Shown here: positions 58,948-64,000 of the stretch, one piece after another
Layout of the letters: each line of letters starts with the position of its first letter
How positions within the stretch are numbered: the stretch's first letter is position 1
The notes under the pieces: model-generated
The model's input: only the letters and a program-made list of their open reading frames with translations
Databases searched by the model: none
What the model was told of the DNA's origin: nothing
Source: an uncultured Oscillospiraceae bacterium
GTDB taxonomy: Bacteria; Bacillota; Clostridia; Oscillospirales; Ruminococcaceae
Assembly: GCA_900539195.1 (NCBI GenBank)
Contig: UQBC01000010.1
Location: forward strand, 11,579 to 75,578
Reading direction: 5' to 3'
Length of the DNA stretch: 64,000 bases
Made by a program: the position numbers and the translations under genes

Positions 58948-59508
58948 TTAGCCTCTTGTGTTGTAGTCCTGAGCAATAAGTACAGACGCTTTTGCAAGCT
59001 TATGTATATAAACCAGCGGACCTATAAGAATAAGCGATCCAAGAACATTCCACAGCCAGTAATCAACTGCGCCGAACGAATAAGGAATGCCTCTTCTTGT
59101 CAGCTCGTTGCCCATACGGGACGAAAGGTTGTGGAACCATACTATATCCGCTATGCCGAATGTTATCGGTCCTACCAGGAAGAACAAAAGGCAGAAGTGC
59201 ATTGTCTTCTTGCCGTCAAAACGGCTTGCTACCAGATTTATATCCTCTGAAATTCCTGAAAAGAAAACCAACGGATAAATTCCGAATGTAATGATACCGA
59301 GCAATATGAATTTCAGCAGTCCTCTGTGCGTGTTGAGCTGTCTTGCGGGACCGTACTGATACGGCTGACTGTATTGCTGATTGTATACCTGCTGATATTG
59401 TTGTTGGTTGTACGTCTGCTGATACTGCTGTTGGTCGTACTGATTATATGCCTGTTGATTCTGCTGTGGCTGATCATACTGCTGAGGATAGTTGCTTTGT
59501 GTGTCCAT
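58948..59508 (-). CDS. DUF4234 membrane protein with Gln/Tyr-rich N-terminus
   Basis: 186 residues from ATG 59508 (GGAGGAAAT upstream). The first 55 residues are a low-complexity Gln/Tyr/Asn tract (repeats of QQYQQ and YNQ), cytoplasmic and probably disordered. Then four hydrophobic segments as in DUF4234: FILLGIITFGIYPLVFF, FCLLFFLVGPITFGIADIVW, with the helical HNLSSRMGNELTRRGI between, and VLGSLILIGPLVYI. Function unknown; family members often sit near stress or envelope genes. Confidence 0.82.
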   Translation of the reverse strand: MDTQSNYPQQYDQPQQNQQAYNQYDQQQYQQTYNQQQYQQVYNQQYSQPYQYGPARQLNTHRGLLKFILLGIITFGIYPLVFFSGISEDINLVASRFDGKKTMHFCLLFFLVGPITFGIADIVWFHNLSSRMGNELTRRGIPYSFGAVDYWLWNVLGSLILIGPLVYIHKLAKASVLIAQDYNTRG

Positions 59509-59544
59509 AATAATTTCCTCCTGAACCTTTTTGTTGCTTTTATT

Positions 59545-59573
59545 ATAGTAACATATCAGGCGCCATATGTCAA
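59545..59573 (-). promoter_or_regulatory. sigma-A promoter of the DUF4234 gene with partial palindrome
   Basis: On the minus strand TTGACA (59568-59573), a 17-base spacer and TACTAT (59545-59550). The spacer contains CATAT and ATATG arms around GGCGCC. Confidence 0.55.
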
Positions 59574-59675
59574 CATAAAATGTTAAGTTTTTAAACGATT
59601 TAACGCCTGTTATTGTTACTCTGTAAAAAACATTTGTTTGTTTTTTCAACAGCTTGAAGAGATAATATAAAACGG

Positions 59676-59704
59676 TTGACAGTATGCAAAAGCGGTGATA
59701 TAAT
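59676..59704 (+). promoter_or_regulatory. consensus sigma-A promoter of the TetR gene
   Basis: TTGACA (59676-59681), a 17-base spacer and TATAAT (59699-59704), 54 bases before the start codon. A GCGCAATTAGCGTT stretch just after it may be an operator. Confidence 0.85.
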
Positions 59705-59757
59705 ATGAATAATGCGCAATTAGCGTTACAGAAAAATCCATATCACGAGGTGATATT

Positions 59758-60342
59758 ATGCCACCCAGGGCAAAATATACAAGAGAAGAGATAACCGAAA
59801 TAGCGCTCGGAATAGTTGCCGAGAGCGGTGTTGAATCACTGAATGCAAGAAGTCTTGCAGAGGCTATGGGAACATCGACACGCCCTATCTTTACGGCATT
59901 CAGAAATATGGATGAACTTGAACAGTGCGTCCGTGAATCGGCTATGGAAGTGTTCGGACAGTATGCGGAAAAGGAAACTCCGGATATGCCGGCATTCAAG
60001 CAGGTCGGCATTCAGATGATTACTTTTGCAAAGGAAAAGCCGAAGCTGTTCAGACTTCTTTTTATGAAGGAACAGGATCATACTTTCAATTTCGAGGAAA
60101 TGTTTTCCTCTATGCTTGGCGTTACAGCTGACAAGTGCATTGAGTATATAATGAACGATTACTCGCTTTCAAAAGAGGACGCTATGACTTTATTCAGGCA
60201 CGTCTGGATATTTACCTACGGTATATGTGTATTGCTTTCATCCAACATCTGTCTGTTCAGCGAAAATGAGATTTCGGATATGCTGAGCGTTCAGTTCAGA
60301 AGTATGCTGATTATGATAAAGTCCTCCCATGCGGCAAAGTAA
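59758..60342 (+). CDS. TetR/AcrR family transcriptional regulator
   Basis: 194 residues. N-terminal HTH (ITEIALGIVAESGVESLNARSLAEAMGTSTRPIFTAF, described in parts) with the usual TetR spacing, and an all-helical ligand/dimer domain (about 65-190). It would repress nearby or unlinked genes until an effector binds. Divergent from the DUF4234 gene, which is a possible target. Ribosome site CGAGGTGAT. Stand-alone gene ending in a terminator. Confidence 0.9.
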   Translation: MPPRAKYTREEITEIALGIVAESGVESLNARSLAEAMGTSTRPIFTAFRNMDELEQCVRESAMEVFGQYAEKETPDMPAFKQVGIQMITFAKEKPKLFRLLFMKEQDHTFNFEEMFSSMLGVTADKCIEYIMNDYSLSKEDAMTLFRHVWIFTYGICVLLSSNICLFSENEISDMLSVQFRSMLIMIKSSHAAK

Positions 60343-60356
60343 GACCCGATATACAT

Positions 60357-60391
60357 CCCGATCTGTTTTATGGCAGGTCGGGAATTTTTTT
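60357..60391 (+). terminator. intrinsic terminator of the TetR gene
   Basis: CCCGATCTG pairs with CAGGTCGGG and is followed by AATTTTTTT. The remaining 200 bases before the next gene hold no gene that I can support. Confidence 0.85.
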
Positions 60392-60606
60392 ATCCCTTTT
60401 TCCAAACAGTTTTCAATCAATACATAAATAATGTGGCAAACGGTGGTTTAATATACTTGAAAAACGAACATTGCAATGTGTTTTCAAGCGGTTTTCAAAG
60501 CTCTTTTCCAAGTCTTTTTGCGTGGAAAAAGGCAGAAGAAAAGATACGCTGTGCAGTAGTATAATTAAAAATAATACATTCAATTACAGTTTCTGCGGGA
60601 GTTGCT

Positions 60607-60879
60607 ATGGATAAGAATAACAAATCGGAATCGCTTAACGGCGTATACGGGACGATATGTGAGATTATCGGCTTTGAAAATACCGTTAAGCTGTACACTC
60701 AGATGAAAGGCAGTCAGATAAATTTTCCCACACGGCTTTATTCTAAGGAATATGTCGCACTGGAGGCTGAAAAAACCTATGACGGCACATCTGATTCGCT
60801 TAATAAGATAGCCACTGAGTACAACTATTCGGAGAGGACTATAAGAAAACTTCTGAAAAAGAAAAACAAGGAGGAATAA
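60607..60879 (+). CDS. Mor-like (CD3324-type) helix-turn-helix protein
   Basis: 90 residues. The central part (CEIIGFENTVKLYTQMKGSQINFP) and the C-terminal HTH (LNKIATEYNYSERTIRKLLKK) fit the Mor transcription activator-like family found as small stand-alone regulators in Clostridia. The start follows CGGGAG. It precedes the split membrane protein gene by two bases and may regulate it. Confidence 0.75.
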   Translation: MDKNNKSESLNGVYGTICEIIGFENTVKLYTQMKGSQINFPTRLYSKEYVALEAEKTYDGTSDSLNKIATEYNYSERTIRKLLKKKNKEE

Positions 60880-60881
60880 GT

Positions 60882-61957
60882 ATGGAACAGGGAAGTTTGA
60901 AGAAGAACAACATAATCGTACTGTGTGTCGTTATTGCAGTAATAGCTGTCGCACTGGTTGCCTATTTTGTAATAAGCGGTCAGAAGGATAACGGTCAGCC
61001 TGCGGTCAGCGCAACAATGGAACTGAACACCGTAAACATTTACGGTGCCTGGTACAAGAAAGCAGGCGACAGCACATATGAGCTGAGATTCAAGGATAAC
61101 AAGGAGCTGTCATATAAGCAGACGGCGGCAGACGGCACGGTCACGGCACAATCCGACGAGGGTACATACGATATAGCGGACGGAAAGCTGATACTTACAA
61201 TAGTTGCAGGCGGTCAGACCTACAGCGACACCTGCATAGCAAACGTAAACGAAAAGCAGATGTCGCTCGTGACTGAGGCAAACGGCAGCGGGCTTTTCGG
61301 CGGTATCTACGACAAGGCGGAGCGGATTATTCCGTACCCGATGTTTCAGATGAAGAACCTTCTGAAGTGCCGGAAGCTACAACGACCGCTCCGCAGACAA
61401 CAGCGGTGGCAACAGCACAGACAACACCCGAAACTACAGTGCAGACAACACCTGCACCGGAAACAACACCTGCCGAAACACAACCAGAAGTTCCTGCAAC
61501 TGTTACTGACGGAACAATAGCGCTTCCGGACAATATACAGTATTATTTTGACAACGATTTTGCCGACGTATGGGGAATTACAGCCAGCATTTATACCGGG
61601 TATTATGCCTGCTACGAAAAGGACGGTCTTGATATCTACTATTGCAGGAAAGACTATATTGACGGACACCCGGTTATAGGACGAGGCAAGGCTATTATGG
61701 TGGAGTGTCCTATAATATCTTTCTTTACGGATTTTGACGGTTATGTAACATATGGAGCTTTCAGCAATTATCTGTATGAAAACTACGGCGATTATATAAC
61801 ACTCAGAGATGACGGTACATTCGGTTTATATGATGACGGAAAATATGTTATATACTTCAATTTTGATTCAGATGCTGAAATATCTTCTTCAACGCTTATC
61901 GGCAGTGGAAACATAGTAATATGCGAGGAAGAGGAATATTACAGAGAAGGACTTTAA
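60882..61957 (+). pseudogene. membrane-anchored protein gene split by a 5-base tandem duplication
   Basis: The 5' frame encodes a cytoplasmic start, one transmembrane helix (about 10-31), and a small beta domain (YELRFKDNKELSYKQ ... DGKLILTIVAGG) up to FGGIYDKAER, then becomes Arg/Gln-rich. The 3' frame has no start codon with a ribosome site, and encodes EEPSEV, a Thr/Pro-rich linker, and a second domain (about 61520-61957) with DWGITA-like and YITLRDDGTFGLYDDG segments. GCGGA at 61317-61321 is repeated at 61322-61326; with one copy the frames join as YDKADYSVPDVSDEE. The intact protein would have about 356 residues. Function unknown. Confidence 0.8.
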
Positions 61958-61975
61958 TTCGGGAGGAACGTTATT

Positions 61976-62812
61976 ATGAAAATGAACAAGGAATTTATAC
62001 TTAAAAATCTTATGGGAATTATATGTGCTGTGATAATTCTTGCACTGTTTCTTCCCTTTATGTCGGTAAAGGCGGAGGTTTCTGTCGGAGGATTCGGCGG
62101 CGGAAGCGCCGATCAGTCGATGAACGGCTTTTCGCTTGTGACGGACGGCGGAATCTTCGGCTTTGCGTTTATACTTTGCCTTGCGGCAGTGGCGGCAAGC
62201 TGTTATATCCCGCAGTTAAAGCCGTTCAGAAAGATTATATCCGCTATAGGCTCGGTTGCAGGTATTGTATGCCTGTTCATAGCGCCCGGTTCGGCGGCAT
62301 CGGCAGTGAATGCGGCGGCAGGCGGAGCGACCGCAGGCACGGGAGTATCCGCAAAGGTAGAGCTTAACTATCTTATAGGCTTCTGGATAATACTTATTCT
62401 TATGCTTGCCATTATAGCGATGTCGGTAATACAGTTCTTAGGACTTAAGGGCAACAAGGTGTTTGACGCAGTAAACTCAGCCGAATATGAAAACGGCACT
62501 GCTGGCGTATCTCTGCCGTCAATAAACGCTGACGGAATAAAGTCGGCGATAGGTTCAGTGAATGCCGACAGCATAAAGAATATGGCACATAATGCCGCAG
62601 GAAGCATCGCAGGTGCGGCAGAAAATCTCAAGGACAAAGCGTCGCAGGCGGCGGCAAATATGCAGAATCATTCAAGCACAGCGTCTGCAAAGAAGGAAGA
62701 TCCGCAGGCTGTAATGGAGCAGATAAAACAGCTTCACGAAATGAAAGAAAACGGTATACTTACGGAAGAAGAATTTGCAGAAAAGAAGAAGGAGTTCCTT
62801 GAACGGCTGTAA
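61976..62812 (+). CDS. membrane protein with C-terminal SHOCT domain
   Basis: 278 residues. Four hydrophobic segments (about 10-30, 60-80, 85-105, 130-155), a helical Ala/Asn-rich stretch (SIGSVNADSIKNMAHN region), and a C-terminal SHOCT domain (about 243-278: AVMEQIKQLHEMKENG, then ILTEEEFAEKKKEFL). SHOCT units mediate oligomerisation. Ribosome site GGGAGGAA; 18 bases after the split gene, so both are probably cotranscribed. Confidence 0.85.
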   Translation: MKMNKEFILKNLMGIICAVIILALFLPFMSVKAEVSVGGFGGGSADQSMNGFSLVTDGGIFGFAFILCLAAVAASCYIPQLKPFRKIISAIGSVAGIVCLFIAPGSAASAVNAAAGGATAGTGVSAKVELNYLIGFWIILILMLAIIAMSVIQFLGLKGNKVFDAVNSAEYENGTAGVSLPSINADGIKSAIGSVNADSIKNMAHNAAGSIAGAAENLKDKASQAAANMQNHSSTASAKKEDPQAVMEQIKQLHEMKENGILTEEEFAEKKKEFLERL

Positions 62813-62816
62813 GCGA

Positions 62817-62845
62817 TTGAATTCCTGACATGAATAGTGTATAAT
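62817..62845 (+). promoter_or_regulatory. sigma-A promoter of the WYL regulator
   Basis: TTGAAT (62817-62822), a 17-base spacer and TATAAT (62840-62845), 40 bases before the start codon. Confidence 0.8.
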
Positions 62846-62884
62846 TATATATATACTATGATATACACAAACGGAGGAACGGCA

Positions 62885-63859
62885 ATGGGAAAAACGTCAA
62901 ACTGCCTTAAAATGCTTCAGATCTTAAGCTCGGGCAGAGTGTATAAGGGTCAGGAGCTTGCGGAAATCCTTGAAACAAACGTCCGTAATATAGCCGAGTA
63001 CCGCACAGAGCTTGAAATGGCAGGTTATTATATAGAGGGTATCCCCGGCAAATACGGCGGATATCGTCTGATAACGCAGAGCGTGATCCCTACGGTAAGG
63101 CTCAATGAAGCTGAACAGCGTGCGTTATCCTCCGGAGCGGAATATCTTAAGAGCCGCAACGATTTTCCTTACTCAAGCGATTATGAAAAAGCGATGGGAA
63201 AGGTCTTTGCGGCGGTAAAGCACGAACAGCCGCAGGAAATATCCGTTGCCAACCGTTTTCCGCTTGCCGTTGACGAGCAGGAGCTTAGCAGACGGTATGA
63301 TACGGTGGCGCAGTGCATCGCTCACAGAAAAGAGCTTGAGATGGATTATCTGTCGCTGTCAAACAAGGTGTCGCACCGCCGCTTCGATCCGTATAAGCTG
63401 TTTATGTATAACAATGCGTGGTTTGGGCTGGGGTATGATAAAAAGTCATACGAGATCCGCTATTTCAAGCTGAGCCGTATTCAGTCGATGGCTGTCACGG
63501 AAAACCGCTTTACAGTTCTTGCGACATACAAGGAAAGCGACTATCTTGACGATTTCGGTATGAAAAAAAACGGCGAATGGTATGAGATAGTTATGCTGCT
63601 GCACGGCAGATATGCGATGCTTGCCCGTGAACGTATCTACGGCAGAGATCAGACAGTTACGCCGATAGACGAAGATACAACAGAGCTTCGTTGCACAATG
63701 CAGAACGAGGAGAATATCATGTGCTTTGTGATGGGGTTCGGAAGTCACTGTGAGGTCGTTTCACCGCAGTGGTTGAAAGACAGGGTGAAAGACGAGGCGG
63801 AGAATATATTAAAGCAATATAACCGCTGTCATTGTGAACAAAAACAGCTTGAGAAATAA
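62885..63859 (+). CDS. HTH-WYL domain transcriptional regulator
   Basis: 324 residues from ATG 62885 (GGAGGAACG upstream); an in-frame ATG at 62837 lies within the promoter. N-terminal winged helix (KMLQILSSGRVYKGQELAEIL), a middle helical region, a WYL-type domain (about 140-215: CIAHRKELEMDYLSL, FDPYKLFMYNNAWFGLGYD), and a WCX extension at the end. These regulators respond to small ligands or nucleic acids. Target genes unknown. Confidence 0.9.
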   Translation: MGKTSNCLKMLQILSSGRVYKGQELAEILETNVRNIAEYRTELEMAGYYIEGIPGKYGGYRLITQSVIPTVRLNEAEQRALSSGAEYLKSRNDFPYSSDYEKAMGKVFAAVKHEQPQEISVANRFPLAVDEQELSRRYDTVAQCIAHRKELEMDYLSLSNKVSHRRFDPYKLFMYNNAWFGLGYDKKSYEIRYFKLSRIQSMAVTENRFTVLATYKESDYLDDFGMKKNGEWYEIVMLLHGRYAMLARERIYGRDQTVTPIDEDTTELRCTMQNEENIMCFVMGFGSHCEVVSPQWLKDRVKDEAENILKQYNRCHCEQKQLEK

Positions 63860-63889
63860 GTATATATTGTATGAATTGCCGAAAAACAA

Positions 63890-63918
63890 TTGAAATTCAA
63901 TTTAAAAAGTGATATTAT
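63890..63918 (+). promoter_or_regulatory. possible sigma-A promoter at contig end
   Basis: TTGAAA (63890-63895), a 17-base spacer and TATTAT (63913-63918). Any gene it drives lies beyond the contig end. Confidence 0.5.
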
Positions 63919-63959
63919 TTAATTTAACAAAAAGAATAATGCAATTCAATATTCTCAAA

Positions 63960-64000
63960 CTGTCTCTTATACACATCTCCGAGCCCACGAGACGTAGAGG
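63960..64000. other. Illumina Nextera adapter and partial index (assembly artefact)
   Basis: From 63960 the sequence reads CTGTCTCTTATACACATCTC followed by CGAGCCCACGAGAC, the Nextera transposase mosaic end and read-2 adapter. The last seven bases, GTAGAGG, match the first seven of the published i7 index N712. These 41 bases are library construct, not genome, and mark the contig end. Confidence 0.98.

Noticed and set aside
61317..61326. Programmed ribosomal frameshifting at the split gene
   Set aside because: There is no slippery heptamer or downstream stimulator; a 5-base duplication explains the break better.
61367..61957. An independent 196-residue gene beginning at GTG 61367
   Set aside because: No ribosome site precedes it, and the frame continues upstream to meet the first half at the GCGGA duplication, so it is the 3' part of a split gene.
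1..63959. tRNA or rRNA genes
   Set aside because: I scanned the intergenic stretches and saw no tRNA-like or rRNA-like sequence; a covariance search would be needed to be certain.

Overview
The window looks like a contig end from a low-to-mid GC, endospore-forming anaerobic Firmicute, most likely a Ruminococcus-like member of the Oscillospiraceae. Pointers are an alpha/beta-type small acid-soluble spore protein with a sigma-G-like promoter, RicT and DarA in a Bacillus-like gene order, the alpha2-type glycyl-tRNA synthetase, many sigma-A promoters with 17-base spacers, and polysaccharide genes (GH13, GH51, GH26, glycogen phosphorylase). The species cannot be named from sequence alone. The last 41 bases are Illumina Nextera adapter plus part of an index, not genome.

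Layout. 1-2122: end of a BMP-type nucleoside ABC transporter (partial ATPase, two permeases). 2178-4697: hybrid sensor kinase. 5155-14570 (minus): a cobalamin-riboswitch operon holding a small basic protein, a 1462-residue surface protein that combines a transcobalamin-like DUF4430 domain with an alpha/alpha-toroid domain, a second DUF4430 anchor protein, an ECF T component, and one polypeptide that fuses two ECF ATPases to an S component. I read this as a Gram-positive analogue of intrinsic-factor capture feeding an ECF B12 importer. 14629-19886 (plus): a divergently transcribed six-gene operon of unknown function with eukaryote-like repeat proteins (SEL1; zinc ribbon-MORN-RCC1 fusion) and a YwqG-like DUF1963 protein. 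19970-26251 (minus): glyQS, ilvE, a spore protein and a MacB/FtsX-like ABC system.

26268-32309 (plus): a duplicated-domain unknown, small proteins, a uridine-kinase-like enzyme, CheV, a metallo-beta-lactamase-fold protein that has lost its metal ligands, and two TrkA-type RCK proteins. 32448-43386: glycogen phosphorylase, GH13 amylase, carboxynorspermidine synthase, MATE exporter, ComM and phosphoglucomutase; phosphorylase, amylase and mutase form a glycogen/maltodextrin route to glucose 6-phosphate. 43430-50560: rpmE, a GH51 operon, gph-rimM-trmD and small unknowns, one of them frameshifted. 50741-51060 holds a degenerate 50-base repeat in three copies.

51081-54856 (minus): ricT-holB-darA and an Orn/Lys/Arg-decarboxylase-family gene. 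54886-58936 (plus): an FtsA-like ATPase with an AT-hook-like start and a long C-terminal extension, coupled to a GH26-like lipoprotein that lacks the usual acid/base residue. 58948-63859: DUF4234 protein, TetR regulator, Mor-like regulator, a membrane-anchored protein split by a 5-base tandem duplication, a SHOCT protein and a WYL regulator.
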